Source: Claveliimonas acetigenes
GTDB taxonomy: Bacteria > Bacillota > Clostridia > Lachnospirales > Lachnospiraceae
DNA: 64,000 nt
NCBI RefSeq assembly: GCF_025567385.1
Contig: NZ_JAOQJU010000001.1
Location: 186,001 to 250,000 of the forward strand
Direction of reading: 5' to 3'
Positions 16,370 to 25,400 of the stretch are shown here, one piece after another. Position numbers and translations under genes: made by a program. The stretch's first letter is position 1. Every line of letters begins with the position of its first letter. The notes below the pieces were generated by a model. It was not told the origin of the DNA. It worked only from the letters and a program-made list of their open reading frames with translations, and did not search any database.

Positions 16370-17599
16370 TTATTTGCGGTATGCGAAAAGCGGAAGACCG
16401 TCTTTGGTCGGAAGTTCTACATGTCCCTGGGTCAGCGGACGTGCGTATTCAACGAATGCAGCGCTGATGTCAGAACCTTCGTTGATGATCCATTCAGCCG
16501 GAACAGGTTTTTCTTCATTGCAGATAATGTTCACATCTGCGGTGCCATAAGACAATTCATAAGGCTGGCTTCTGTGGCGGATAAATGTAATCATTTTTCC
16601 GGTCTCGCCTGCTAATGCTGCGTGGACGCCATAGCTTCCGGCATTGATGGATTCGTTAAGGTCAACACTTGAGAGCATTGAGCAGGAGCAGCGCTGGCAT
16701 ACGTTCAATTCGATAGAACGTACTTTTACACCCAGTTTTGCTTTTACAAGGTTCTCAAGATATTTGCCGGAACCAGTCAGCATCTTGTGGCCAAAGTTAT
16801 CGGTACCAACTTCGCTTGCAAATTCACAGATAAAGGTTCCTTTGCCATCATTAATACCTTCGGAAATACATACAACGAGGTTTGGCGTGGTTTTCAGAGC
16901 TTCTTCCACTTTAGCGACAAATGCATCCTGGTCAAATGCAACTTCCGGGAGGTAAATTAATACCGGGTTGTCTCCCTCGAATTTGCGGGCAAGCACGCTG
17001 GCAGCCGTCAGCCATCCGGCATGTCTTCCCATGATTTCTACGATAGTTACGGATTTTTTGTTGTCATAAACAGAAGCGTCTGTTGCAATTTCTCTTACGG
17101 TTGTTGCAACGTATTTTGCTGCACTTCCGAATCCCGGGGTATGGTCTGTTTCTACCAGGTCATTGTCAATTGTCTTCGGAACACCGATAAAACGAATGCT
17201 GCTGTCAACCTTTTCTGCGTATCTGGATAACTTGCTTACAGTATCCATAGAATCATTTCCGCCGATATAGAAGAAATAGCCGATGTCCAGCGCTTCAAAT
17301 TTCTGGAAAAGCGTCGGATATACTTCGTTATCCAGTTCTTCCGGGAGTTTATAACGGCAAGAACCTAAGAAAGCGCCCGGCGTGGTACGCAGAAGTTCTA
17401 ATTCATTCGTTTCTTCTAAAGATTTCATGTCCATATAATTATCATTTAAGAAACCTTCAATACCATTTACCATACCATAGACATGTCCGATTTCATCGGT
17501 TTTCTTAAGTCCTTCCGAAACAACACCATACAGGCTTCCGTTAATAACTGCAGTCGGACCGCCTGATTGTCCGACAAGAAGATTTTTCTTTGTGCTCAT
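16370..17599 (-). CDS. pfp: Pyrophosphate-dependent 6-phosphofructokinase
   Basis: A 409-residue phosphofructokinase. The N-terminal QSGGPTAVINGS loop, GGNDSMDT, PKTIDNDL and EIMGRHAGWL are all typical. Asp in GGNDS, where ATP-dependent enzymes have Gly, points to pyrophosphate as phosphoryl donor, so it is likely the reversible PPi-PFK of glycolysis. The start ATG at 17597-17599 has GGAGGTC upstream. Transcribed leftwards with pduL. The divergent neighbour is a glycosyltransferase. Confidence 0.92.
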   Translation of the reverse strand: MSTKKNLLVGQSGGPTAVINGSLYGVVSEGLKKTDEIGHVYGMVNGIEGFLNDNYMDMKSLEETNELELLRTTPGAFLGSCRYKLPEELDNEVYPTLFQKFEALDIGYFFYIGGNDSMDTVSKLSRYAEKVDSSIRFIGVPKTIDNDLVETDHTPGFGSAAKYVATTVREIATDASVYDNKKSVTIVEIMGRHAGWLTAASVLARKFEGDNPVLIYLPEVAFDQDAFVAKVEEALKTTPNLVVCISEGINDGKGTFICEFASEVGTDNFGHKMLTGSGKYLENLVKAKLGVKVRSIELNVCQRCSCSMLSSVDLNESINAGSYGVHAALAGETGKMITFIRHRSQPYELSYGTADVNIICNEEKPVPAEWIINEGSDISAAFVEYARPLTQGHVELPTKDGLPLFAYRK

Positions 17600-17691
17600 G
17601 TTTGACCTCCAATTTTTTTCATATATTATTTACTATAACGGAAAATCTTCTAATTTACAATGATATACGAAAATATTTTACAAAGTTTAAG

Positions 17692-17720
17692 TTGGAAAAA
17701 AAGTAAGAATGCATTATACT
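17692..17720 (+). promoter_or_regulatory. Candidate promoter for the GT2 gene
   Basis: TTGGAA (17692-17697), 17 bp, TATACT (17715-17720), 34 bp before ATG 17754. Confidence 0.6.
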
Positions 17721-17753
17721 GTAAGAGGTTATCGAACCAGGGAGGAGAAAATC

Positions 17754-18770
17754 ATGAAGTATATTTCATTTGCAATTCCGTGCTACAATTCAGCCGCATA
17801 TATGTCCCACGCTATTGAGAGCATTCTTCCGGGCGGAGATGATGTGGAAATTATCATTGTAAATGATGGTTCCAAAGACGATACGTCAAAAATAGCACAT
17901 GAATACGAAGAAAAATATCCGGAGATTGTCCGGGTGGTTGATAAAGAAAACGGCGGCCATGGGGATGCTGTCAACTTTGGGCTTAAGAGTGCAGCCGGGA
18001 AATATTTTAAGGTAGTGGACAGCGATGACTGGGTAAAGGAAGAGTCGCTTCATCGCATTTTGCAGACATTGAGAAATCTCGAGGAAGAGGGCAAGGAAGT
18101 GGATATGCTGATTGCCAATTATGTGTATGAGAAGGAGGGAGCCGCGCATAAAAAGGTAATCCATTACCGGAATGTTTTGCCGCAGGATGAGATTTTCCGC
18201 TGGTCGGATATCGGGCATTTTCATATGGATCAGTATATTCTGATGCATTCTGTGATTTACCGTACAGATATGCTGAAGCTATGCCAGCTGAGTCTGCCGA
18301 AGCATACGTTCTATGTAGATAATATTTATGTGTATTATCCATTGCCGCACGTGCGGAAAATGTATTATATGGATGAGGATTTTTATCGTTATTATATAGG
18401 AAGAGAAGATCAGTCAGTTAATGAAAAAGTTATGATAAAGAGGATTGACCAGCAGATATTTGTGACAAAAACGATGATTGATATGTATCAGATGCGAGAG
18501 ATTGCAAATAAAAAACTGAGGAACTATATGGTTAATTATCTTGCGATTATGATGACAGTTTCTTCTATATTGTTAATCCGTTCCAAAGAGCCGGAGAATC
18601 TGGAGAAGAAAAGAGAATTGTGGAAATATCTGAAAAAGAAGGATATGAAAACTTTCCTGCGCATCCGCTATGGGATTCTGGGGCAGACCATGAATCTTCC
18701 GGGAAAACCGGGAAGAAAAATTTCTTCTTTGGCTTATTCGGTGGCAAGAAGGCTGATAGGATTTAACTAA
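17754..18770 (+). CDS. Family 2 glycosyltransferase
   Basis: A 338-residue GT-A fold glycosyltransferase. The N-terminus (ISFAIPCYNSAAYMSHAIES) and EIIIVNDGSKDDT are the nucleotide-sugar binding strands, and VVDSDDWVKEE holds the metal-binding DxD. The C-terminal part has QSVNEKVMIKRIDQ, often seen in this subgroup, and a short hydrophobic patch (YLAIMMTVSSILLI). It is cytosolic or peripheral. GGGAGGAG precedes ATG 17754. Sugar donor and acceptor are unknown; the gene stands alone, so no glycan pathway can be inferred. Confidence 0.88.
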   Translation: MKYISFAIPCYNSAAYMSHAIESILPGGDDVEIIIVNDGSKDDTSKIAHEYEEKYPEIVRVVDKENGGHGDAVNFGLKSAAGKYFKVVDSDDWVKEESLHRILQTLRNLEEEGKEVDMLIANYVYEKEGAAHKKVIHYRNVLPQDEIFRWSDIGHFHMDQYILMHSVIYRTDMLKLCQLSLPKHTFYVDNIYVYYPLPHVRKMYYMDEDFYRYYIGREDQSVNEKVMIKRIDQQIFVTKTMIDMYQMREIANKKLRNYMVNYLAIMMTVSSILLIRSKEPENLEKKRELWKYLKKKDMKTFLRIRYGILGQTMNLPGKPGRKISSLAYSVARRLIGFN

Positions 18771-18822
18771 AGAAAGGAATATTTTGACCGTCATGGCATA
18801 CACTACTGTTAGCGTTAATTCG

Positions 18823-18851
18823 TGTACAGAAGGAACGTCGTTTCCTGTACA
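18823..18851. promoter_or_regulatory. Inverted repeat before rubrerythrin
   Basis: TGTACAGAAGGAA (18823-18835) and TTTCCTGTACA (18841-18851) form an imperfect inverted repeat, with TGTACAG/CTGTACA exact, 34 bp before the rubrerythrin start. It may be an operator for a redox regulator or an mRNA hairpin. It does not resemble a standard PerR box. Confidence 0.35.
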
Positions 18852-18884
18852 TGGATACGAAAAACAGGATAAGGAGTGTATATC

Positions 18885-19493
18885 ATGGCGGTTGATTTTA
18901 AGTCAAGCAAAACGAAAGAGAATCTGATGAAAGCATTTGCAGGAGAGAGCCAGGCGAGGAACAGATATACCATTGCGGCAGAAACAGCAGAAAAACAGAA
19001 TATGCAGGCGATAAGCAGTATTTTCCGTTTTACGGCAGAGCAGGAGCGCGCCCATGCGCAGCGATTTTACGAATTACTCAGAGAAATGGAGGGAACCACG
19101 GTTGAAATTTGCGGAGGATATCCGGTAGATACTTACGAGTCCATTTTGGAATTGTTGAAATCTGCAGAACACAACGAAATGGAAGAATTTGAAGATGTCT
19201 ATCAGTCATTTGCCATAGATGCAAAGGAAGAAGGTTTTTTGGAGGCTGCCTCTGCATTTTTCCAGATAGCCGAGATTGAGCATATTCATGCAAAACGGTT
19301 TGGGAAATTAAAATCTTTGCTTGAAAATAACGAGTATTTTGAAGGAAATTACATGGGTGCCTGGATGTGCCTGAATTGCGGGTATATTCATGAAGGAGGA
19401 AAAGTGCCGGAAAAATGTCCGGTGTGCAGGCATGATAAGGGTTATTTTATTCCACTTGATATGGCGCCGTACACAGATTCGGATATGCTTTAA
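18885..19493 (+). CDS. rbr: Rubrerythrin
   Basis: A 202-residue rubrerythrin, a cytosolic non-heme iron peroxidase that reduces hydrogen peroxide in anaerobes. The N-terminal ferritin-like four-helix domain carries the di-iron ligands in GESQARNRY, EQERAHAQRF and EIEHIHAKRF. The C-terminal rubredoxin domain has two CxxC motifs (CLNCGYIHEG, CPVCRHDKGYF). ATG 18885 follows AAGGAG; the ATG at 18876 is too close to it. The product is expected to take electrons from rubredoxin or NADH-dependent reductases elsewhere. Confidence 0.95.
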   Translation: MAVDFKSSKTKENLMKAFAGESQARNRYTIAAETAEKQNMQAISSIFRFTAEQERAHAQRFYELLREMEGTTVEICGGYPVDTYESILELLKSAEHNEMEEFEDVYQSFAIDAKEEGFLEAASAFFQIAEIEHIHAKRFGKLKSLLENNEYFEGNYMGAWMCLNCGYIHEGGKVPEKCPVCRHDKGYFIPLDMAPYTDSDML

Positions 19494-19607
19494 CAGGAAG
19501 CAATTTGGTGATATGTCAAGAGGAAAATGAAAAAGATTTTTTTGGAAAAGGGTAACCTTAATAGACCTACGGTCTAAAAGAAACGTAAGTTCGATATATG
19601 GTGTGGA

Positions 19608-20888
19608 TTACCTACTCTTTTCCGGAGAGTAGAGTTGGCCCTTGTCCAGCAGACCGAAGAGCAGACGTATAAATTTACGGGAAGTCAACGCGAGTGCTCG
19701 TTTATGCTGATGGTTTCTTGTTTCAGCATATTTCTTGTCATAGAAGGCTTTGTATTCGGGGCAGTGTCTTATTACGCTTCCGGTAGCTTCTATGATGTAG
19801 TAGCGCAGATATCTGTTGCCAGCTTTGCTCATGTGTTTGTCCTCCGCTACGAAGTCGCCAGAGTCATTATCGTTCCAAACGATACCGCAGTATTTTGCGA
19901 GAGCATTGGCATTCGGAAAAGCCTTAATGGAACCCATTTCGGCTAAGATACCGGCTGAATAAACCTTACCGATTCCGGGAATGGAATTCAGTACCGTGTA
20001 CTCGTCAGGGTTTAGTCCCTGAACTGTTTGAAGGATTGCTTTATCAATCGCTTTCAGTTCTTTCTCAAAAGAACTGATACAGTTAAATGAAGAAGCGATT
20101 GAGATAGTAAGTGGCTCATAGAGGCATTTGTCAAGCCGGTATGAGTTGCGGGCTGCAGCCTGTAAGATTTTTGCTGTTTCTTCTGGATCAGCAATACGAC
20201 CTTTGCTCTTAGAGTTGATAAAAGCGACGAGGCATTCTACTGATGAGTTTACGATATCTTCATTCGTTGTGTACTCAGTAAGAATAGCTTCGGCTGTGGC
20301 ACCATATTTGTTAGCGAATGGATGTTGTCCATCACGAAGTAATGCATATTCACTGAACTTGAGATAAATGTTGTTAAGCATGTAGGTCTTTTCTCTTGCG
20401 ATACATTCAGTGATATGCATACGGTGTCTGGTAAGCCGCTGTAGGGCAAGGTATTGGGAACCGCGCCATGGCTTGATTGCAATACGTCCTACACGTGCAA
20501 AATCAGCGATCACATAGGAATCTATGCCATCATTCTTTCCAATGTCGTTAAAGGACTTCTTGTAGTTCTTAACTTCCTTTGGATTGAGACAGTAAACCCT
20601 GACCGAGAATGGTGCAAGCAGGTCGCTGGCAGAAAGATAATTAGCCAGATGGACACCATAGAAACCAGTGGATTCCATACCGATAACAACGTATTTGAAC
20701 GAATGGTTATGCGCTAACACATCAGAAATCATCCGTTCTATAAGAACTGCACCTTCCTGAGTGTTTTCTACAGGTTTCATCTTGATGTAGAACTTCTCAT
20801 GGAAATCAAGTGCAGAAATAACATGAACACGGGATGCAATGTCAATCCCAACAAACAGAGTTGAGAGGTAATCAATATGTTCTTTCAC
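19608..20888 (-). CDS. IS110-family transposase
   Basis: A 426-residue transposase of the IS110 family, which moves via RuvC-like DEDD chemistry and, in characterised members, an element-encoded bridge RNA. The N-terminal DEDD domain shows VGIDIASRVH, GMESTGFYG and DGIDSYVIADFAR. The C-terminal Transposase_20 region shows LNSIPGIGKVYSAGILAEMG and the serine-bearing HMSKAGNRYLRYYI. The start is GTG (20886-20888 read on the minus strand) behind AAGGTGG. Length is full for the family and no frameshift is seen, so it may be active. Confidence 0.93.
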   Translation of the reverse strand: MKEHIDYLSTLFVGIDIASRVHVISALDFHEKFYIKMKPVENTQEGAVLIERMISDVLAHNHSFKYVVIGMESTGFYGVHLANYLSASDLLAPFSVRVYCLNPKEVKNYKKSFNDIGKNDGIDSYVIADFARVGRIAIKPWRGSQYLALQRLTRHRMHITECIAREKTYMLNNIYLKFSEYALLRDGQHPFANKYGATAEAILTEYTTNEDIVNSSVECLVAFINSKSKGRIADPEETAKILQAAARNSYRLDKCLYEPLTISIASSFNCISSFEKELKAIDKAILQTVQGLNPDEYTVLNSIPGIGKVYSAGILAEMGSIKAFPNANALAKYCGIVWNDNDSGDFVAEDKHMSKAGNRYLRYYIIEATGSVIRHCPEYKAFYDKKYAETRNHQHKRALALTSRKFIRLLFGLLDKGQLYSPEKSR

Positions 20889-21326
20889 GGATCATCACCA
20901 CCTTTCGATAAAAATGAAGAAGAGTAATCATGGCTTATCCCAGATCACTACGCCGCCCTAAACCTCGCGTTATGAGCATTACCTGGCAGAAATACCCTGC
21001 TGGTGGCTAGATACCAGGATGCAGCATTTGTGTAATAAGTCTTAGCGTAGTATTAGGGTTGCATGCTTTCTTGGCAATAGCAAACGCTTTGCAGGAGTGA
21101 CGAAGCAATAACCATAGCTACAGTTCTTATGGAACTTATTGTAACATCTGGGACCATGACTATAAAGTAACTTATTAACCAATAGACAGAGAATGGATGA
21201 ACCAGCATGATTGAAGAAGAATCTTCGGAAAGGATGTTTAGAATTATCCTTCTGTCTAATCAAAAAAGAATAAGTCTGCAAGCTGTTTTCTTGCTTACAA
21301 ACTTATTATACGAGGAGTAACGAAAT
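20889..21326. mobile_element. Noncoding flank of the IS110 element, possible bridge RNA region
   Basis: About 440 bp without a convincing gene separate the transposase start from the ABC transporter. In IS110-group elements the long noncoding region upstream of the transposase encodes the structured bridge RNA. Local stems such as CCTGG/CCAGG (around 20980-21020) are visible. I cannot define the element end or the RNA, since IS110 elements lack terminal inverted repeats. The last 60 bp probably hold the ABC operon promoter and its ribosome site (GAGGAG near 21315). Confidence 0.45.
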
Positions 21327-22208
21327 ATGGAGATTATAAAAACAACTAAGCTTACAAAATACTATGGTAAGGCAAGGGGCATCACCCAGCTTGACCTGAC
21401 AGTAACACAGGGCGAGTTTTTTGGCTTTATCGGTCCGAATGGTGCAGGAAAATCCACGACAATCCGGACGTTGCTTGGGTTGATTGCCCCTACATCAGGT
21501 AGTGCAATGATATTTGGGAAAGATGTCACAAAAGAGAAGGAAACCATTTTGCAGAACATCGGTTATCTGCCCTCAGAGGCATTATTTTATCAAGGGATGA
21601 AAGTGAAAGATGTATTGAAACTGTCCGCTGATTTGCGGAAAAAGGATTGCACTGCTGAATCAAAGCTGCTCTGTGAGAGACTGCGGCTTGATACAGACCG
21701 AAAAAATGATGATCTGTCATTTGGAAATAGAAAGAAGGTCGCTATCGTCTGTGCTTTACAGCATCGGCCGAAGCTGCTTGTGCTGGACGAGCCGACAATC
21801 GGACTGGATCCGCTGATGCAAAAAGAGTTTTTTGACATTTTACGGGAAAGAAATAAGGAGGGTACAACGATTTTCCTGTCAAGCCACATTCTTTCGGAAA
21901 TTCAGCACAATTGTACCCGCGCGGCAATTATCCGTGACGGCCGAATCATTGCGTGCAATAGTGTAGAAGCTCTCTCAAAAACAAGTGTAAAATGTATTAC
22001 GGTTCATGGCAGCGTTCCCTTAGAGCGCTTGAGCGGCGTTCGGGATAGAAAGGATACTGAAGGCTCCGTTCGTTTCCTTTACAGTGGTGCTATGGACAGC
22101 TTGCTCCGCGTGCTATCCTCCGTTCAAGTGGACGATCTTACGATTACAGAGCCGGATCTTGAGGAAATATTTCTGCATTATTATGAAAAGGACGGTGAGA
22201 CGGTATGA
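21327..22208 (+). CDS. ABC transporter ATP-binding protein
   Basis: A 293-residue ABC ATPase. Walker A GPNGAGKSTT, signature LSFGNRKKVAIVCAL, Walker B LLVLDEPTIGLDP and switch His (LSSHILSEI) are intact. The signature has Phe in place of the usual Gly-rich third position, a common variant in this subfamily. A C-terminal extension of about 80 residues follows. Its stop overlaps the permease start by 4 bp, and together they form an ABC-2 type exporter, substrate unknown (drug, peptide or lipid). The IS110 element lies just upstream and may have separated it from a regulator gene. Confidence 0.92.
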   Translation: MEIIKTTKLTKYYGKARGITQLDLTVTQGEFFGFIGPNGAGKSTTIRTLLGLIAPTSGSAMIFGKDVTKEKETILQNIGYLPSEALFYQGMKVKDVLKLSADLRKKDCTAESKLLCERLRLDTDRKNDDLSFGNRKKVAIVCALQHRPKLLVLDEPTIGLDPLMQKEFFDILRERNKEGTTIFLSSHILSEIQHNCTRAAIIRDGRIIACNSVEALSKTSVKCITVHGSVPLERLSGVRDRKDTEGSVRFLYSGAMDSLLRVLSSVQVDDLTITEPDLEEIFLHYYEKDGETV

Positions 22209-22990
22209 CACTTGTAAAACACGAGCTGAAGCAAGGGAAAATTTTGTTTATGATATGGACGGCCGCTATTGGCTTTCTCCTTGTAATCTGCGTTTTTCTA
22301 TTTCCGGAAATGAAGGGACAGATGGAGAGTGTTAATGATGTATTTGCTTCCATGGGGTCTTTCACCGAGGCATTCGGTATGGATCGTTTGAACTTTGGAT
22401 CACTCGTTGGATTTTACGCTGTTGAATGCGGCAATGTTTTAGGCCTCGGCGGTGCATTTTATGCAGCACTTTGTGCAGCGGGTATTCTCAGCAAAGAAGA
22501 AAAAGATAAAACTGCGGAATTTCTGCTGACTCATCCTGTCAGCCGGAAAAGAATTATTACGGAAAAGTTGGTTGCTGTACTGCTCCAAATCACAGCGATG
22601 AATATCATTATCTATGCTGTTGCTGTCGGTTCCATAGCTGCTGTCGGTGAGGAAATTCCTCTAAAAGAAATTAGTCTGTTGCATCTTGCCTATTATCTGC
22701 TTCAGATTGAGCTGGCAGGGATTTGCTTTGGCATTTCGGCATTCCTTCGCAAAGGCAGTGCGGGTGCAGGACTTGGTATTGCCGCAATGATGTATTTTTT
22801 AAACCTGATTGCAAATATTGCTGATGTCGCTGAACTTTTGAAATATATAACACCGTTTGGATATTGTGATGGCGCTGATATCGTGACAAATGGCAGGCTG
22901 GACGGAGGAATGGTCGCCATTGGTGCCGGTATAGGAATTGGGGGAATCATGATTGCCTATCTGAAATACACGAAGAAAGATATCCATTAA
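22205..22990 (+). CDS. ABC-2 type transporter permease
   Basis: A 261-residue membrane permease with about six spans, including FMIWTAAIGFLLVICVFLF, GGAFYAALCAAGILS, ITAMNIIIYAVAVGS, GLGIAAMMYFLNLIANI and MVAIGAGIGIGGIMIAYL. The KTAEFLLTHPVSRKRIITEKL loop is typical of ABC-2 permeases and contacts the ATPase. The ATGA overlap with the ATPase gene indicates coupling. A terminator follows at 23021. Confidence 0.9.
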   Translation: MTLVKHELKQGKILFMIWTAAIGFLLVICVFLFPEMKGQMESVNDVFASMGSFTEAFGMDRLNFGSLVGFYAVECGNVLGLGGAFYAALCAAGILSKEEKDKTAEFLLTHPVSRKRIITEKLVAVLLQITAMNIIIYAVAVGSIAAVGEEIPLKEISLLHLAYYLLQIELAGICFGISAFLRKGSAGAGLGIAAMMYFLNLIANIADVAELLKYITPFGYCDGADIVTNGRLDGGMVAIGAGIGIGGIMIAYLKYTKKDIH

Positions 22991-23020
22991 AATACAACAG
23001 ATAATTGGCAGCAAGAGAAA

Positions 23021-23052
23021 ACGGTGTAACTCTTTTTACTGAGTTACACCGT
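23021..23052. terminator. Bidirectional intrinsic terminator
   Basis: ACGGTGTAACTC (23021-23032) and GAGTTACACCGT (23041-23052) form a perfect 12-bp stem around TTTTTACT, between the converging ABC permease and spore coat genes. Confidence 0.8.
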
Positions 23053-23066
23053 ACCTTACATAATTA

Positions 23067-23327
23067 TTATTTCATAACCGGATGGGTTAAAATAGATTTT
23101 ACGTGGTCGATTTCCTGCTGGGATGCCTTTTCAGCAGGAACATAGTAGCTTTTTTCCCGTGCGACCTGATAAAGTTTTTCCTGTGACATTTCACATTCAT
23201 TGCGAAGCTGTTTCAGGCACTGTTTCAATTCCATGTTTTCTGTCTGCGGAATCATTTCGCCGAAACGTGTCAATTCGCCATTGACACCGGTCAATGCGTC
23301 GACAACCATAGTTTTTTCGTTTAACAT
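23067..23327 (-). CDS. CotF-like spore coat protein (larger)
   Basis: An 86-residue protein resembling the C-terminal part of CotF-family spore coat proteins (NECEMSQEKLYQVAREKSYYVPAEKASQQEI). It is helical and cytosolic, expected to be assembled into the spore coat by the mother cell. ATG (23325-23327) follows GGAGGGTA. It lies 12 bp after the companion gene at 23340-23522; the two look like the two halves of a CotF protein encoded as separate genes. Confidence 0.75.
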   Translation of the reverse strand: MLNEKTMVVDALTGVNGELTRFGEMIPQTENMELKQCLKQLRNECEMSQEKLYQVAREKSYYVPAEKASQQEIDHVKSILTHPVMK

Positions 23328-23339
23328 GCTGTACCCTCC

Positions 23340-23522
23340 TTATAAAAATTTCATAAGATCTTGTTTGTTCTTCATTGCGGAATTTGCCGCATCCTGAAAT
23401 AATTTTTTGATTTCCGGATCTTCAGTCTGACTTGCATATTCTGTCATTTTGCAGTGGGATGTGTCGTATCCGCCAATCAGATGGCGAAGGTTCTGTAAGT
23501 CGAGAACAGATAAATCTGCCAT
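23340..23522 (-). CDS. CotF-like spore coat protein (smaller)
   Basis: A 60-residue protein starting MADLSVLDLQNLRHLI, with GGYDTSHCKMTEYASQTED and NKQDLMKFL. This resembles the helical N-terminal half of CotF-type coat proteins (metal-free ferritin-like helices). The start at 23522 has an excellent AAGGAGGAA; the longer open frame upstream lacks a ribosome site. It is the first gene of a two-gene leftward operon and was probably a late sporulation gene; no sigma-K promoter was confirmed. Confidence 0.7.
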   Translation of the reverse strand: MADLSVLDLQNLRHLIGGYDTSHCKMTEYASQTEDPEIKKLFQDAANSAMKNKQDLMKFL

Positions 23523-23663
23523 AGCGTATTCCTCCTTTAGCTGGTTGATATTTACCTGGTTAGTATCTCGGAAAAGGGAAAGAAATATACGGTGGAAAGA
23601 ATTTTTTTTGAAATGAAAATATGATACAATGTTGATGAAATTCATACGAACGGAGGGAAACAG

Positions 23664-24632
23664 ATGAATGTTGGAATATTAGGAGCAGGCCGTATCGCGG
23701 TAGCGATGGCACAGACATTAAATGGAATGGAGGATGCATGTGCTTATGCGGTTGCATCAAGGGATATCAGGCGTGCAGAAGAATTTGCAGAAAAGAATCA
23801 TGTGGAGAAAGCCTATGGTTCTTACGCAGAAATGCTCATGGATGATAAGGTGGATCTGGTGTATATCGCCACTCCGCATTCTCACCATCTGGAGCATGGG
23901 AAGCTTTGTATTTCCTATGGAAAGCCGGTGCTTTGTGAGAAATCTTTTACGGCAAATGTGAAGCAGGCGAAGGAGCTTCTTGCTTATGCAAAGGAGAAAA
24001 ATGTATTTATAACGGAAGCAATCTGGACCCGCTATATGCCTTCCAGAAAATTAATTGCAGATATTCTTAGCAGCGGTGAACTTGGTGAGTTGAAAGGACT
24101 CAGTGCAAATCTGGGCTATGACGTGGTGGATAAAGAGCGCATGGTAAAGCCGGAGCTTGCCGGAGGAGCGCTGCTGGATGTGGGAGTGTACCCGCTGAAT
24201 TTCGCAAGTATGTGTTTTGGAAATGAGATTGAGAAGATTACATCTGCCTGTGTATGGTCGCCAACTGGCGTGGATGCTCAGGATGCTATGATTCTTACTT
24301 ATAAAGACGGGCGTCTTGCAACGCTTCACGCAGGAATGCTGGCGGCGACAGAACAGTATGGAATCGTCTATGGGACGAAAGGCTATATGATTGCTTATAA
24401 TATCAACAATGTGGACAGGATTGAGATTTTTTCATCTGACAGAAAATCTATCCGCACAGTGGAAGTGCCAAAACAGATTACCGGGTACGAATATGAAATC
24501 CGGGCATGCATGCGGGCGCTGGAAGCCGGAATGCTGGAATGTGAAGAGATGCCCCACAGTGAAACGCTTCAGATGATGGAATGGATGGATAACATCCGTG
24601 CCGACTGGGGACTTCGCTATCCCTTCGAGTAA
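23664..24632 (+). CDS. Gfo/Idh/MocA-family oxidoreductase
   Basis: A 322-residue NAD(P)-dependent oxidoreductase. The Rossmann motif GILGAGRIAVAMAQ, YIATPHSHHLEH, and LCEKSFTANVKQA with the conserved EK are family landmarks; the C-terminal substrate domain shows GGALLDVGVYPL. Members oxidise sugars, inositols or dihydrodiols; the sequence is similar in style to the dihydrodiol dehydrogenase/Gfo group, but the substrate is not known. GGAGGG precedes ATG 23664. The 3' end overlaps the converging amidotransferase gene by 16 bp. Confidence 0.9.
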   Translation: MNVGILGAGRIAVAMAQTLNGMEDACAYAVASRDIRRAEEFAEKNHVEKAYGSYAEMLMDDKVDLVYIATPHSHHLEHGKLCISYGKPVLCEKSFTANVKQAKELLAYAKEKNVFITEAIWTRYMPSRKLIADILSSGELGELKGLSANLGYDVVDKERMVKPELAGGALLDVGVYPLNFASMCFGNEIEKITSACVWSPTGVDAQDAMILTYKDGRLATLHAGMLAATEQYGIVYGTKGYMIAYNINNVDRIEIFSSDRKSIRTVEVPKQITGYEYEIRACMRALEAGMLECEEMPHSETLQMMEWMDNIRADWGLRYPFE

Positions 24633-25339
24633 CCGGCAGCGACGAAACGAAGGAACAGATTCCGCATTTCCCGCGAAGTTTTGTACATGCATTCCGGATG
24701 CCATTGAACACCTACGGCAAAGGGATGATCTTCCACTTCGATGGCTTCAATGATTCCATCGGAAGTTCTTCCGCTGATGAGAATCTGGCCGCCGGGTGTG
24801 TGGACGGACTGGTGATGGAAGCTGTTGGTATAGGTAGTTTCTCCACAGATGCTATGAAGAATACTGCCGGGTTCAAAAGAAACTCTATGGGAGACGTCGC
24901 TGCGCCGGATGGAGCGCTGCATATGCGACAGCGTAGTTCTCGGAATAAGAGTGTTATCCTGATAAATGGTTCCGCCCAGGGCGGTATTTAATACCTGCAT
25001 ACCGCGGCAGATGGCTAGAACAGGTTTTTGCAGTGAAAGGACATATTCCATGAAAGAAAGCTGGAATATGTCCGTTTTTATGTCTGTGACGCCGGAGGCA
25101 TCCAGCGGTTCTTCATCAAAGAAGATGGGAGTAATGTCGCCGCCGCCGCAGAAGAGAAAACCGTCGCAGACAGAGCCGTATTGCTGATAATCCAGATGGA
25201 TGTCTGTGCTGTGGAAGGGGAGGATGGGAAGCAGGAGGGGAAGAGCGCCGGAGCGTTGGATTGCCTCGATGTAATTCTGGCTGACGAATTGTCTTTCATT
25301 TTCAAATCCGCAGGTGATAATTCCAATAACAGACTTCAT
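24617..25339 (-). CDS. Class I glutamine amidotransferase-like peptidase (PuuD type)
   Basis: A 240-residue protein of the gamma-glutamyl-gamma-aminobutyrate hydrolase family (peptidase C26). The nucleophile elbow AICRGMQVLN has the catalytic Cys, and VQWHPECMY supplies His-Glu. FCGGGDITP is the usual oxyanion region. The likely role is hydrolysis of gamma-glutamyl amides in polyamine or peptide use. ATG at 25337-25339 lies behind GGAGGGAG; the longer frame to 25771 would run through the dipeptidase gene. It is divergent from the M19 dipeptidase, with a 61-bp shared control region. Confidence 0.9.
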   Translation of the reverse strand: MKSVIGIITCGFENERQFVSQNYIEAIQRSGALPLLLPILPFHSTDIHLDYQQYGSVCDGFLFCGGGDITPIFFDEEPLDASGVTDIKTDIFQLSFMEYVLSLQKPVLAICRGMQVLNTALGGTIYQDNTLIPRTTLSHMQRSIRRSDVSHRVSFEPGSILHSICGETTYTNSFHHQSVHTPGGQILISGRTSDGIIEAIEVEDHPFAVGVQWHPECMYKTSREMRNLFLRFVAAGYSKG

Positions 25340-25400
25340 AAATCTCCCTCCATGTAATATGATATAGAATGATAAATGATATGAGAAGGAAATGGAAAAT

